From Linyphia triangularis (taxonomy: Eukaryota > Arthropoda > Arachnida > Araneae > Linyphiidae), in the NCBI GenBank assembly GCA_963978545.1, contig OZ021722.1:110765442-110829441 (forward strand): a DNA stretch of 64,000 nucleotides, in the 5' to 3' direction. The position numbers were made by a program, and so were the translations under genes. The notes under the pieces are model-generated. The model saw nothing but the letters and a program-made list of their open reading frames with translations, searched no databases and had not been told where the DNA came from. This document shows positions 23,769-38,229 of the stretch, in pieces (position 1 is the first letter of the stretch; each line of letters begins with the position of its first letter).

Positions 23769-25280
23769 AACTACATGTAACCTTCCGGGAGAACGGATAG
23801 AAGATTTATGTGTGGATTTGATAAAACATAACTTTTAATTGTTGGGTGAAACCATATGCCAATAAAAATCAGAATTATATTTTGAACACCAAAATAGTTT
23901 ATAAAATATGAGTTTTAGGACGCGCGCACCTTATTTTTAATAGAATTTTACTTTACCAAGTAATTAAAAAAAAGTTTTTTTTTTTTGGGGGGGGGGGGGC
24001 TCAGTTCCTTACTTTTTAGAGTTCTTAGCAAGAGATTAAAAATATATATAAATATATTGTGGAAGAGTTATTTATCATTAATGTAAAAGTTTAATTTAAA
24101 ATAATTGGTAAAATTTCATTAAACTATTTTTCATGTATCCTTTAAAATCAAATTTAAATTGCTTAAACTTTTTTTCAATTATCGTTTGCAACTCCATTGC
24201 CTTTGAGTATTCGGCAATATCGAATAAACTTAGGCATCTCTTTTTTAATTTCTTCCCGGGATATACGTTTTTAATATAGCAATCGAGATCAAAAGAGAAA
24301 AAACATCGGAGTTCGCCATTGTTTATGTTTTGCGGAAAAAGGCGGCCGCGAAAATAACTGATTGTTGCCAATTGAAATATACAAAAGGACCATAGAAGAC
24401 AAGATTATGCATTCTGACCCCCCGAGTGGCGCCTATGATAAACAGCAATACCTATTTGCGAACTTGACAGTGTTACACATAGATCAGAAGCGAACGCGGC
24501 AGTCTATGTTCTAGGGGGGGGGGGGGGATCACATTTTCAATTGTGGACCTACAAAAAAATCTATAAAAGAAATGTTTTAAATTATTTTTACGTTTGATTA
24601 CTAAATCATTTTTGGGCAATTCTTTGGTGTATGCTTAGCAGATTTTAACTATTTCTTCTTCTCGTTAACAGATAAGAATTATAAAAATTGAGAAGAGTAT
24701 ATTAATTGTATTTTTGTTTTATATAATATCACATGGTGACAAAGTTATATGGAAAAATAATTATTTTAACTAGGAAATTTATAACCATCGACGCACGGGA
24801 CACTGAAGTGTGCCGAACGTCAACTAATATTTTTTTTAAAGTTTTTTTTTTCAAAGTGAAATTTTGCATTTTTTTTTTTTTTTTTTTTTCAGATATTCAA
24901 AAAAAATTCTTTGTTAAGCAGGGAAGACCAAAGTCCACCAAAAACAACGAAAAAAATAATAATAATAAATAAATAACACCAAATTAAAATAAAGAATTAC
25001 AATTTAAATTAACAAAAAATACATTGAACAGCTCTCAAAGAAGCAGCAAGGAGGTCAAATTGTTGTAGAGCATTATTCAACTGCTAATTTAATACAAAAG
25101 CACCAAAATTATATTGACAAAGGGCCATCGAAATAATTTTATTGAAGCACAGAAATTCGATCACACTTTATTACTGATGTGGATTTGTGTCATTTACCAT
25201 TTTTAAATTTCCATCATTCGTTTAGAAAAAATGCCCAGTTTGGCGATATGTTTTGCGATAATTGTAATATACGACTTTAA
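23769..25280. other. Unassigned stretch with homopolymer runs
   Basis: T-then-G runs lie at about 23978-23999 and a G run at about 24513-24527. A minus-strand open frame at 24096-24371 has no recognisable family. I call no gene. Confidence 0.4.
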
Positions 25281-25289
25281 AAAAAAAAA

Positions 25290-25790
25290 TTAAAAAAAAA
25301 AATTTGCCAAAATGAAAATTTTGGCCATATACTTTTCGATAATTCTTATATTATCCTTTTTTATAAGTAAAACTGAGAAGAGGAGAAAAAACGATTGTTC
25401 ATAAGCTGTGCTCAAGCAAAGATAACTCTGTGTTAAGGCCATTCGTTTTTCCACTTTTTACGCCATTGAAGCATTTTTACGGGAATTTCGGAGGTAGGGA
25501 TGTTTAGAATACCTTAAGAAGCATTAGCACAGCCATTTTTTTTATCAAAATCGTTTGTGTTGTTTTTTAGCAATCATTGAAAAACAATATTTTTTCCATG
25601 GCAGCTAATGGGCATGCGCGATTTTGACGAAAACCTTAATGGTAGGTCCTTTGGTCATCCCCAACCTGCTCACCAAATTTGAACATCGTAAGTCAATTTG
25701 TTCGGGAGTTATGCTGACCACGTACACACAGACATACACACAGATCAACGTTTTTTTCTAGATCGCTTTATTGAGATTAGAGTGTTCCAA
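25290..25790 (+). repeat. Dispersed repeat, copy 1 (ACACAGACATACACAC-type 3' end)
   Basis: This segment aligns by eye with 35560-35985 in the same orientation. Shared landmarks in order are ATCAAAATxGTTG-like, CAATGxCAxCTA-like, AACCTTAATGG, TTGAACATCG, GTCAAT and GGGAGTT, followed by TGACCAC. It ends in ACACACAGACATACACACAG. The family is unknown; a LINE 3' UTR or a non-autonomous element is possible. Confidence 0.6.
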
Positions 25791-25799
25791 AACATGGAG

Positions 25800-27010
25800 A
25801 AATAAAGGGGGGGGGGGGGGAAATGATTTTTTTTTTTGACGGAATCCTATACTTTCATTACCCTATGTATTACATATGGGTAATTGAAAGTAATAGAAGA
25901 AAAAGAAAAAGAAAAAAAAATGGAATGTATGATCCCCCTCTTCTCCCTTCGTACTTTAAACTACATCACATGAATGTATTACTTCTACGCTTCAACAATT
26001 CACTCCATTATTTAAACAATTTGGAAATTCCCTTCATTATTTATTACTAAATCACACTTAAATCTCAAAACAATTCCATTGGATAGTTTATATATAGAGA
26101 TGGATACGATTTATCTCCAGACCGACTAAATACACGAGCCGTGCCAGACTGAGTACTGCTTTCCAAATCAAGTTTCAATATATTTCACAACAATAACAAC
26201 TTCTAACTATGATGAACTTCCGAAGAAGTAATTCCATTAAGCGCGTTCAGCGCCGCGTCAGCCATCGGTGGCTGACAGTGAAAAATATGATATAATACTA
26301 AAAAAATTACATTGTTTTAAGCAATTACTGAAAATTTGTTTAATTTTCATTTAATGCAAGATAGTATCATTAACAAGTTGAGTCGGTAACTGTACGAAAA
26401 TGATCAATTAATGAAATGATGTAATTTTTTTCCCCGTTTAATGTCTATTCACTATAAATAAAAATTAAAAAGCAAATGACTATTGCAGATGGCGTACTTG
26501 CATATGCATTGACGTAAGGATTTCAAATATAAAATAAAATATATTAGACGCTATTTTAAAGCTTTTAATTTATGTCATTTCATTAAGTGATCATTTTCCT
26601 ACATACTCACCCAATTTCAAGGTTTCACATAAAGTAGTTTCTAAATGCAGTGGGCAAGAAGGTTGTAACATAGCGAGTATATGGAATGATTCTTAGTAGG
26701 ACATAATCTTAATTTAAACTGTCTTAACATGGAGTACATAAGACTTTTATACATCTTTAAAATATCCTAAGAAAAATGTTAAAAAAGGCTTGACTATGTC
26801 GTTATTAGATTAAGTAGCTGCAAATATAATGAACGCTTTTAAAAATTCTAGCTAAGAAAGTTCCATCCAAGTGACGTTATTTTTATAAGATAAAATTCAG
26901 GAATAAGCTTGGAGGTTGAGATTTTAAACCAAACATATTTTCTGGTTGCGCCCCTGTAAAAACATCACCTAACTATAAATAAAGTCTCATATATTCAGAA
27001 TCCCAAAAGC
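25800..27010. other. Unassigned AT-rich stretch with one GC-rich hairpin
   Basis: A GC-rich island at about 26247-26280 contains a perfect hairpin, listed separately. Nothing else is supported. Confidence 0.45.
26257..26276. repeat. 8-bp stem, 4-base loop hairpin
   Basis: GTCAGCCA-TCGG-TGGCTGAC is a perfect hairpin in a short GC-rich island within AT-rich DNA. It may be the terminus of a degraded element. Confidence 0.7.
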
Positions 27011-27150
27011 ATACGGCCCACCTGAGGGCGATATGGTTATTCCTCGCATACTAAAGGTGTCGGTTTTGAATCTGGGAAAAGATGTTGTTGTTCAGTGTGG
27101 TCCACGTTTTAAGTTGCAGGCATTATTGGTTGTCATTGTTAATGTGACTA
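27011..27150 (+). mobile_element. tRNA-derived SINE, family 1, plus-strand copy
   Basis: A tRNA-like head has A-box-like GATATGGTTATTCC and B-box-like CGGTTTTGAATCTGG. It is followed by a body with GTGGTCCACGTTTTAAGTTG, GCAGGCATTATTGGTTGTCA and ATTGTTAATG, matching the inverse of the 10032-10170 copy. It is diverged from the other copies. Confidence 0.6.
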
Positions 27151-28116
27151 GAAGTCCCGATTTTGGAATGGGCAGTTCCGCTTTTCACCTCCCTGTTTCG
27201 ATGCCCGAATCTCCCGCCAAATTGTCCCAATTTTCGATTACAGTTACAGAGTTCCGTCCTCCTAAAGAAAACCAAAATGTTCTTCTTTTGGACTTCATTA
27301 AGGTACACATATACAATTGAGATGATTTTCTTTAATTTTTAGGTTATAATTTCAAACTTTTTGGCAGTATATCGGAATTAAAAATGATGCATTTTTATAT
27401 ATAAACTTTTTTTGTCCGTCAATTTTTTAATCCCCTAATTGCAATTAAAGTGACTAATTAGGACATTATTAGAACATACATAAATAAACTTGTAATTAAC
27501 TTAGAGGTATGATTTTTATTGCAAATAAGAGATATTATATTGACGCATGTTCCTATGGAGAATTTTGAATTTGACTTCAATATTTATTTAATGATAAGTT
27601 TTTAAATAAAAAGTTTTAAAAAATACATAGATTTTAACAAAAAATTAAGATTAAATTATGCATAAAAAATGTGTTTATAACAATATGTATTAGATTCTCC
27701 ATAGAAAACACATTCGCAACTAATGTCTACAAAACAAAATTAGAATTTTGTAAATCGAACCATTTATTATGAAGTTATGACCGTTGGCGTAAAGTCGTAT
27801 AACACCACAATGTCATTCTTCAGAAAACGCTCTTAAAGTTTACTACACTAATGAACGTGATATAAAACAGGTACACAAAACCTACTGTAATTTAAAAAGT
27901 AATTTGAGTCTCAGAAAGAAAATGGTATCATTTTAATGGTAATGAATTCGGGAATATTTTAAAAACAAAAAACAAAAACGCAGACTTGAGTCAAATTTCG
28001 CGATTCTTAATGTATATGTATACCTTAATCAAGAAAAACTAACAGAGAAGATACCGATGAAGTTTCTGGAGCTAAGCGTTGGGTGAAAGTTTTTACCCAT
28101 TTCCACCAGCACTCAA
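27151..28116. other. Unassigned AT-rich stretch
   Basis: No supported feature is visible. The upstream part of a hAT transposase should lie just before 28117, but no reading frame can be followed there. Confidence 0.4.
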
Positions 28117-28308
28117 TTGAAAATTATGAAAATTGTGGAATTCGGCTTTAGTTCGCCGGAAACAACTGCTGACGTTGAAAGGACATTTTCTACTGTTAAT
28201 ACAATTTTGACTTCTGAGAAAATACACCTTTCTTTGAATACTCTGAAATCTTTGTTATTAACTAAAATTAACTTTTCATATTCTCGCGGAGATTTCTGGA
28301 TTTCCTAA
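28117..28308 (+). pseudogene. hAT-family transposase, C-terminal dimerisation fragment
   Basis: The 63-residue frame contains SPETTADVERTFSTVNTILT followed by LNTLKSLLLTKIN. This matches the hAT C-terminal dimerisation region, whose hallmark is S-x-x-x-VER-x-FS-x-x-N, with a helix rich in Leu and Lys after it. Complete hAT transposases exceed 500 residues; only the last 50 or so are seen here, ending at a stop. The upstream sequence (28020-28116) has no readable continuation, so this is a decayed relic. No terminal repeats were found nearby. A domesticated hAT-derived exon is a remote alternative. Confidence 0.75.
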
Positions 28309-29085
28309 AATCAAATAAAAATTTGTTGAGCTCAAAAGCCTCAAATGAGAAGTACTTGTAAAGTATGTCTGAAAGTTGATTATAAAGTTAAATAAACGTA
28401 TAAATTAAAAGGCATATTGTATACCTTCAAAAAAAATCTCGAACATTGAGTATTTATGAATTGTGTGTTCCGAATCCCATTAATATAATACGAAAAAAAT
28501 TACTCCTTCCCCATTGGCAGAGACGTGTCCTGATTTTTAGTCAGAAAAATCTGGTTACATTAGTAATTGCGCATAAAAATAAATTGTTGAGCATATGAAC
28601 CAACCCAAACGCATATGCAACCAACGCCAAAAGCTGCTTGTAAGTTACTTAAGTTGGATATTTCTTTGTTTTCAAGAAATAAAAAAATTAGTATATTTTG
28701 AATCTATAATGGGGAAATAAATTCAATAGCAGTCGGGATAATTTACAAAATCAAACATTTCACCTTTTCTCCAGAAAAACTCATTAAATATTAATTTTTG
28801 TGCTAAAGATAATGTAATGGATAGCTGAATTTTAGATTGTATATCTTCGAAAATTATTAAAATGTTATTGTTATTTGAAGTTTTGGAGTTTTCGATTTGT
28901 TAGGGAGTCATCGATATTAAATTCGGATCCTGTAAAACAATCGTAATATAATGATTAAAAATAATGTTAATAGCTTCAGTCTCACAAATGTTGTGCTTTA
29001 TAATTAAAAAGTGCACAAAAATTGAACTTTTTAATTTAATTTCACTTCTTTCAGAAAAATTCAAATATCCCGATCCGGAGCGAAA
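28309..29085. other. Unassigned AT-rich stretch
   Basis: Nothing recognisable on either strand. Confidence 0.45.
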
Positions 29086-29168
29086 GGGGGGGGGAGGGGG
29101 AGGGGGAGGGGGAGGGGGAGGGGGAAGGGGAGGGGAGGGGGAGGGGGGATCTGGGGAAGGGGAGGGGG
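29086..29168 (+). repeat. GGGGGA low-complexity tract, G-quadruplex-prone
   Basis: Repeated GGGGGA and GGGGA units fill about 83 bases on the plus strand. The many G runs of at least four separated by single A bases fit the G-quadruplex pattern. Long open frames across it on both strands are artefacts of the repeat. Confidence 0.9.
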
Positions 29169-29952
29169 CTAAGCTTAGGCACTCCTCCCCACCCCCGAGA
29201 ATACTTCTGAATTGCAAGAAGGAACCTTTGAAAGCCACTGTATTTTATAAAGAAAATCGATCCTGATGAACGTTCAATTACTTTTTTTTTCTAATGTTTT
29301 ATGTTTCAAGAGCTTTGCGAGGACTAAACTGCACCGAAACAATGTGAGTATAAGCTAATGCCGGAATATTGAGAGGTCCTAATTTCAAGAGGAGAAAGCC
29401 TTCCATTATATCTTCAATGAAAGCTGCAATGCTGCATCATATTCCCATCTCAAATAGGAAAATTCTCTGAAACCAACAAAACAGCCTAACAACGGATGCG
29501 TGTCATAAGAGGGAAATCTCTTCTGGGAGGTCTTTCAGGGGAGAACTATCATACCTTTGCTTCTCGGAAGGGATATTAATCTGTATTTTCCTCAGTATAT
29601 AGTTAATATTTAATTCATATTTACTGTTTTGGTCATCTTTTCCCTTTTTCTAGGATTCTTTAAAATTTGATTATTTCCGGAAATGTTCGAAATTGACTTT
29701 CTGCGTAAATAATTGACAGTCATATAAATAGACTTCTTTTTCTGTGAGATTTGGGCTGAGAAATTGTTTTCAAAATCAAACACAGATGGCAGCACCACAT
29801 AATGTTTTTGGGGTAAAAAGATCCTACTTTTCATTTGAAAAGATATAAAATGCTCTTATGGGTTAAAATCACGAAACGGGTGAATATGGCTCATCCGGAC
29901 TTTAATTTTGAAGCATGATTCAAACAAGTTTGTTATTTTTTTATTTCTTTCA

Positions 29953-32390
<2,438 letters not shown>

Positions 32391-32399
32391 TTCGCAAAT

Positions 32400-32600
32400 C
32401 CACTAAGGGGCTAATTAACCGACTTGCCATCATCTAATGGATCTGTAACTTGGCAAATAGATTAATTTCCGATAGCAATCCATTTTATAGTAAGTTTCGG
32501 TGCTAGTGACAGCTTTTGCTTCTAATGACATTTCGAGGACTAATTAACCCACTTTCCGTCAAGCTGAAACTTAGCAGATGATAATCGGAGGTGCAGTGGA
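32400..32600 (-). repeat. Dispersed repeat R, partial copy
   Basis: Blocks such as GACTTGCCATCATCTAATGG, CTTGGCAAATAGATT and GACAGCTTTTGCTTC correspond to the repeat at 62575-62950 in the same direction, and to the inverse of the 61012-61395 copy. Confidence 0.55.
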
Positions 32601-32770
32601 GGGGGAACGTGTGGTTTTACTTTTTTAGAAACGGGAAAGGCTTTTCCTCTCCTAAAAATTTTTTGAATTGTATATATTTTCTTTATTTGACACTAAACTT
32701 AAAGTCATGCTAGCAAATGAAAAAGTTCATTGCTGGGAACCATGCCTTTATTCTCAATCCGCAACTTCAG

Positions 32771-32901
32771 AACTGAGCAGGCAAGTTCAAATAGTTGCAT
32801 CACATTTAAAAGGCAACTCGCGTTTGGCCATATCTATCAGCAATCTGATACATACACGATTCAATCTCTCCTACATGGAGCTAAAAGCTATTAAGAGGTG
32901 A
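32771..32901 (+). CDS. Candidate coding exon, unassigned
   Basis: A plausible acceptor (TCTCAATCCGCAACTTCAG) is followed by an open frame containing RQVQIVASHLKGNSRLAISI and ending IKR just before a stop; a weak donor (AGAG|GTGATT) overlaps that end. GC is higher than in the flanks. I recognise no domain. It could equally be an old transposon fragment or chance. It lies about 80 bp before a Tc1 insertion. Confidence 0.15.
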
Positions 32902-32979
32902 TTCAATGAGACTTCATTAAAATAAAACTGAGATATGTTTATGTTTACTCCTATCTATCTCACCCATTGATCTCTAGTA

Positions 32980-34202
32980 CACTATCTGGCCAAAAGTATC
33001 CAGACACCCAGTGGTATGGACTTAGAGCGTCCTGAGGCACATATTAATATGATGTTGATCCCCCTTTTGCATCGATGACAGCCTGCACACGTTTGGGAAG
33101 ACTTTCCACCAATTTTTGATAGGTGACCATAGGAACTGCCTTCCAGGCGTCCATATCACAGCTGAAGTGAGTGCTTGCAGAGAAGATGGTCGATTTGGCT
33201 GGATACATAATTTGCGCTCTAATTCATCCCAAAGGTGTTCTATGGGATTTAGATCGAGGCTCTGAGAAGGCCAGTCCAGTTTTTGAACACCCATTTCTTC
33301 AAACCACGTCTGTGCAAGCCTCGATGTGTGAATGGAGCAGTTATCCTGCTGGAAGAGAAATGAGCCTTCCCCGAAATATTGCCATAGAGTTGGGAGTGCA
33401 GCATTGGCCAGATTGTCCACATACATCTCAAAGTTCATGTTTCCAACCACAGGACTTAACGGACCCAGGCCAAACCACGAGAAACACCCCCACACTATTA
33501 TGCTTCAACGGCCAAACTTAAGAGTCGGCACAATGCAGTCATTATAGAAACGTTCGCTGGGCATCCGCCAAACCCAGACGCGTCCATCCGACTGCCAGAC
33601 TGTAAAGCGAGATTCATCACTCCAAAGAAGAGTTTTCCGCATGTCCACAGTCCAATGACGGTGAGCTCTACAGTATTGCAATCGATGCTTCGCATTATGT
33701 GGAGTGATGTTCGGCTTGTGACGACCATGGAATCCCAAGTCTTTTAACTCTCGATGGACAGTCCTGCTGCTAACACTAACGCCTGATGAACTTCGGAACT
33801 CCTGAGAAATTTCCACCAACGAGGACTTGCGATTTTGTTTCACAACCCTTTTCAGAGTTCTGCGGCTGCGTTCACCAAGTGTTTTCGGCCTACCGGTTTG
33901 TTTTTCTGCCATTTCACTGCCTCGACATTTCCACTTCACAATTACATCACTCACAGTGGATTTAGGCTTCTGTAGAATGTCCGCAATCTCACGAACTGAT
34001 TTCCCACAAAGGTGGCATCCCACTATTCTGCCACGATCAAACTCACTAAGCTCCTTTGACTTACTCATTGCCTCACAAACGCATAAATACAATCTGACAA
34101 ACCACTACCAACACTTTTATAGCTTTCAATTATGTATCAAATTGCGTCACTCGCCAGAACCACTTTTTTAAGGGGTGTCCGGATACTTTTGGCCAGATAG
34201 TG
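32980..34202 (-). mobile_element. Tc1-like transposon, nearly complete
   Basis: This 1223-bp element lies between TA target duplications (32978-32979 and 34203-34204). Its 30-bp terminal inverted repeats begin CACTATCTGGCCAAAAGTAT and differ at one position (CCAGACACC versus CCGGACACC). The single transposase gene is on the minus strand. The high similarity of the ends and the light damage to the gene point to a fairly recent insertion. Confidence 0.95.
33044..34068 (-). pseudogene. Tc1-like DD34E transposase, two lesions
   Basis: The gene starts MSKSKELSEFDRGRIVG and would encode about 340 residues, the normal family length. It has an N-terminal paired-type helix-turn-helix, a GRPK motif linking to a second helix-turn-helix, and a DDE catalytic core. 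The first Asp is in LLWSDESRF, the second in FQQDNCSIH and the Glu in NPIEHLWDEL; 34 residues separate the second Asp from the Glu. The frame is broken by a TGA at 33505-33507 (codon 188), where the family normally has a glycine-rich stretch, and by a one-base frameshift near 33150. After the shift, the other frame resumes normal C-terminal sequence (VPMVTYQKLVESLPKRV) and ends at TAA, 33044-33046. The protein is non-functional as it stands. Confidence 0.93.
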
Positions 34203-34204
34203 TA

Positions 34205-35555
34205 TTAGTGAATTAATTCTAAACATTAAATTTGTATAAATCTTCAAGAATGCGGACCAAAACTTTCATACACAACTCTTCACCAATTTTGCACATTTTT
34301 AAACAACAAAACAGTGGTCAGACACACCTAGTTCTTTGTGACATTTTTAAACTTTCATGATTTTGATGGCACTATTGCATAACTTATGCAGTTTGCCATC
34401 TCCTTCCATTCGCACCCACTTTGGATGATTTTTTTCCAACCAATCATCAGTACTGACTAAATAACAAACCGAACTGAATAAGATTCAGAAACCAGGAGTG
34501 GCTTGAGAAAGTAGTAAGCCTATATTTGAATACCTTCCGTTGAAATTAGAGGAAATTTGGATTGGGATGGGGGGATGCATAGATTAATATTTTATCCAGA
34601 AATTCTTCATCATAGGCAGTTATTCATGGTACGCTCACGTTGTAACGTGATCTGAACTCAGCCTTTGGATAAAATCAATCAAGATGTGATGAATCCGCAC
34701 TGAACATTTTTAATATAAATGTTCTCATCCCAAAAAATGGAGATGAAAAAGCCGAGGGCGAAGCAAGGCAAGAAAGCAAATTATAGTCTGAAAATGTTAA
34801 ATGTGTATACGTATTTCTCTATTAGATTGTGCTGTCTATCATATTTCACAATAATTTATCCTGAATCAAATAGCTGTAGATAACTCTAATTTATTTTCGT
34901 AAATTCACACGTTGCCAACCATTGTGTCGCCTTTATGGTATTAAGACTTTTAACTTCTTTGTAACATATTCTGTACCATCAAAGTTAAGTTATCCCATGG
35001 TATAGTTATATAACTTAAGAGCAACAAAATTTACTTAATCTATTCAACAACCACCGCCCCCTCCGTAATAAAACTCTGGATCCGCCTTCGATCTACATTG
35101 ACTGATGTTTTTAGCTTTCTAATTGAAATTCATCGAGTTGTTAATCAAATATGTAGCTGCAAAGAAAATGTCTATCAAGCAAGGAGAACACTTACATTTG
35201 CATTTCGAAAAGAAGAAAAAAACCGTTAACCTTTAGCAACATCTTTTGCAATCGCAATCACGTCAATTCAGTTTGAAAACAGATTTCGAGGCGATGCAGA
35301 ATTTGGGAATTTTTCCCGAACCCCTTGCATGTCAAGAATTTTCTAAATAAATCTATTTCTATCGTAGAAATAAAATGAGTGGTAGTGAGATGATAAAGGA
35401 AGGATATTAATGAATTTCCAGACCTTTTTCTTTTTAATTATATACATTGAATATAAAACAATCTGTTTATTTATACATTAAATGAAAAAAATATATAGTA
35501 ATAAGCTTTAAAAGAAAATTATCAATGTTGTAGTTTGTTGCATCAATATGAACAC
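34205..35555. other. Unassigned stretch
   Basis: No terminal repeats, tRNA-like boxes or coding frames that I can support. Confidence 0.45.
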
Positions 35556-35559
35556 AATA

Positions 35560-35985
35560 CACAGTTTTTCGATAATTATTACACTATTTTTTTTTCCTGA
35601 AAGAGAAGCCGAGGAAAAACAGTCATTGATGGGTAATGCTTAAGAGAAGAGAACTATGTGTTAAAGACATTCGCTTAACAATTTGTTACACCTTTATCGA
35701 ATTTCGTAGGTGGAGATATTTAAAACACATTTAAAGGTATAATCACTGCAATTTTGATCAAAATAGTTGTAGCCGTTTTTTGGTAAATACTGAAAATATA
35801 AATTTTTCAATGACAACTACCCTTAATTTAAACGGAAACCTTAATGGCAGAATCCATGACCCTTGACTGGCCCGTATACTAATGTTGAACATCGTTGGTC
35901 AATCTGTCGGGAGTTTTACTGACCACATACATTTTTCTAAGTCACTTTTTTTGACTTCGGACATCGCAAAACGTAATGAAATGAA
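35560..35985 (+). repeat. Dispersed repeat, copy 2
   Basis: Same-orientation relative of 25290-25790, sharing the AACCTTAATGG, TTGAACATCGTTGGTCAAT and GGGAGTTTTACTGACCAC blocks. It is diverged and has no coding frame. Confidence 0.6.
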
Positions 35986-35999
35986 GAAGAAAAAAGATT

Positions 36000-36738
36000 A
36001 AAAATCAATTTTTAATTTTGAACGAATAAAATACTTTCGTGACCATAAATTATTCACAGAACAATTTGATGAGTTTGGTAAGATTTTCCCCGACAATTCT
36101 GGTCCAAATGCATAAAAAAAATGCTATTTTTTTATTCATTTTTTTTATTATTATTATTATTTATTATTATTATTATTATTATTTTTTTTTTTATTATTTT
36201 TTTTAAGTATACTGTTATGTTTATTGATATAAAACTTGTTAGGCTTAACATTCGTAAATTACATACAAAAAAAAAAATAAAAAAATATATCGATTCTAAT
36301 CACTTTTTATTGTGAAAATACAAGGTAAACAGGAGTCCTCAAAAGGTTGCGCTGTTGAAAATATCTCAGAAACTACTGAAGAGATCCTTATGAAATTTTT
36401 ACCACATATTTTGAACACTTATCGCTATATTCCGTACCAGAATCAATGCAAAATTTTAATTTTCACTATTTTTCTTTTGGCAAAAAACATGCAAAGAAAA
36501 ACATGTTTTTAATTTTTTTTTTTTTTGTTTACCATTTTGTTATTTTTGCATATAAATTAATATTAGAGGTACGTGATATAGCCACTGTCACACTAAATCT
36601 AAAACCATTCAACTTTTTTTGTTTCAGATGGGCCGTTGTTCAGATTTTTTCAACAGCGTACACTTACCAACTTTTTGAGGACTCCTGTTTACCTGGCAAT
36701 TTCACACTAAAAAATTTTTAAATTAATATATATATATA
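36000..36738. other. Low-complexity T/A-rich stretch
   Basis: TTATT-type low-complexity sequence covers about 36125-36205. The rest shows no supported gene. Confidence 0.5.
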
Positions 36739-37496
36739 CTAGGGGACTTTGCCCCCTGCTCGCTAACGCTCGCCAACCCCCAAACACCTCGCTGCGCTCG
36801 GATTGATCAGCTTTGCCGCTCGAATTTGTGGTTAAAACATCTTGCTGCTCTCGAATAGGTTTGCCAGCCATAAAAAATGTAACCAATTTTTTATAAATTT
36901 AATGTAAGGCCTAATAGAGAAAACACCCAAATTGCAAGTTTCATAATAGAAAGTTAAATATACTATCCACCAACATTCTGACTTAAAATTTCATTAGCTA
37001 TGCCCTTACATTGAAGTCCCAATATCTTTTATTTATTCTGATAAGTCACCCCTTTAGAGAACGGCGTCCAACGCGAAGCATTTTCTGGATATAAATACTT
37101 CAAAATAATAATTACTCTAATACAAAAATGCTTCAGAAAAACAGAAAAAATCAACTTTGAAACGAAGAGTTTAAAAAGAGCGTTAAAATTACCAACGGGT
37201 TTGTTTACATACGTAGATAGTTTTAAAATTAGCAACGGTTGGTTGGTTGGTTGAACCCCTGTGCAGCCGGTTTGTTGCCAATCATATATTCAAAATCATT
37301 GAGGCTTTGTAGTAGCTTAATGATGAAAAATATTGAAATTTAATTAATTAATAAAGTGTTGATAAATTATTTTGGCACGTTTTGGCAAATCTACAGCTTA
37401 TTTCCTTTAAAATGACACCTTGATCATTGAAATTGGTTGAGCAGTTTAGGCGGACGGACTAACCCCAAAAAACGTATTGCCTATTAAATATATAGA
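36739..37496 (-). mobile_element. Non-autonomous Helitron with 3' hairpin, second copy
   Basis: On the minus strand the 758-bp element starts TCTATATATTTAATAGGC after an A and ends GGGGGCAAAGTCCCC, then CTAG, then T. The hairpin stem is 6 bp with an AAA loop and contains one G-T pair. The GCGAGCAGGGGGC 3' end region and GGCGAGCGTTAGC blocks match the Helitron at 14966-16053, while much of the interior differs. No Rep/helicase is encoded. Confidence 0.85.
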
Positions 37497-38229
37497 TATA
37501 TATATATTGTAATTTACGAATATTTTTGTTAAATCTAACAAGTTTAATATCAATAAACATAACAGTATTCTTTAAAAAAAAAAAAAAAAAAAAAATTGAT
37601 AAAAATAGCTGGTTTTTTTTTTTCAAAGTAAACAAAGTTTTCTTCCAAAATAGACAGAGCCCTTAATAAAACCCTTTGAAATCGAACTTCAGATCGAGTT
37701 CTACCAGAACTCTTATTCTTTAAAATATCGCACTAAGCCGATAGAATAGGGAAAGCCTAGCTACAAGCCCTCTAAAACGATCTTCAAAAATCCCACCAAT
37801 CAAGTAGGGGATATTTTTCCTATCTTCTCCCCAACCCTTGGTGTGTGGTGTAGTGACGTAACTGGTCCTCGATTGGACCCAGTACCTATTCGACCCTGGT
37901 GGGACCTGGTTCGATCTGGTTTTTGTTATTCGTTCCTTGGACCCGTTCTCAACTCGCTACCAACACCAGGATATGCTGTTTATTTTTATTTTCTCCAAAG
38001 TTTCCTGACAGAACTATTCGTTTGTTTTGATAAAGGCAAGTCGTGTTTTTTTTAAATTATCGAACTATTTTTCGGAAATTTTAAGGGAATATCCATTTTA
38101 AGAAGTTATTTCTATGTGTATTACGTGTCGATTGTGCAGGCTTAAGAGGTGTATAAGAGGGTTTGAAACGAATGCAGCAGTTCTTCAGTTGTGTACTTTA
38201 TAGTTTCAGATATAATTTTGGTATAAGTA
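37497..38229. other. Unassigned stretch
   Basis: It contains an A run at about 37574-37595. No supported gene is present. A short GC-richer part near 37840-37970 reads as an open frame but has no recognisable motif. Confidence 0.4.

Noticed and set aside
28900..29266. Open frames with poly-Pro or poly-Gly on both strands
   Set aside because: They translate the GGGGGA tract and have no other support.
33171..33521. Plus-strand open frame of 116 codons
   Set aside because: It is the antisense shadow of the Tc1 transposase gene.
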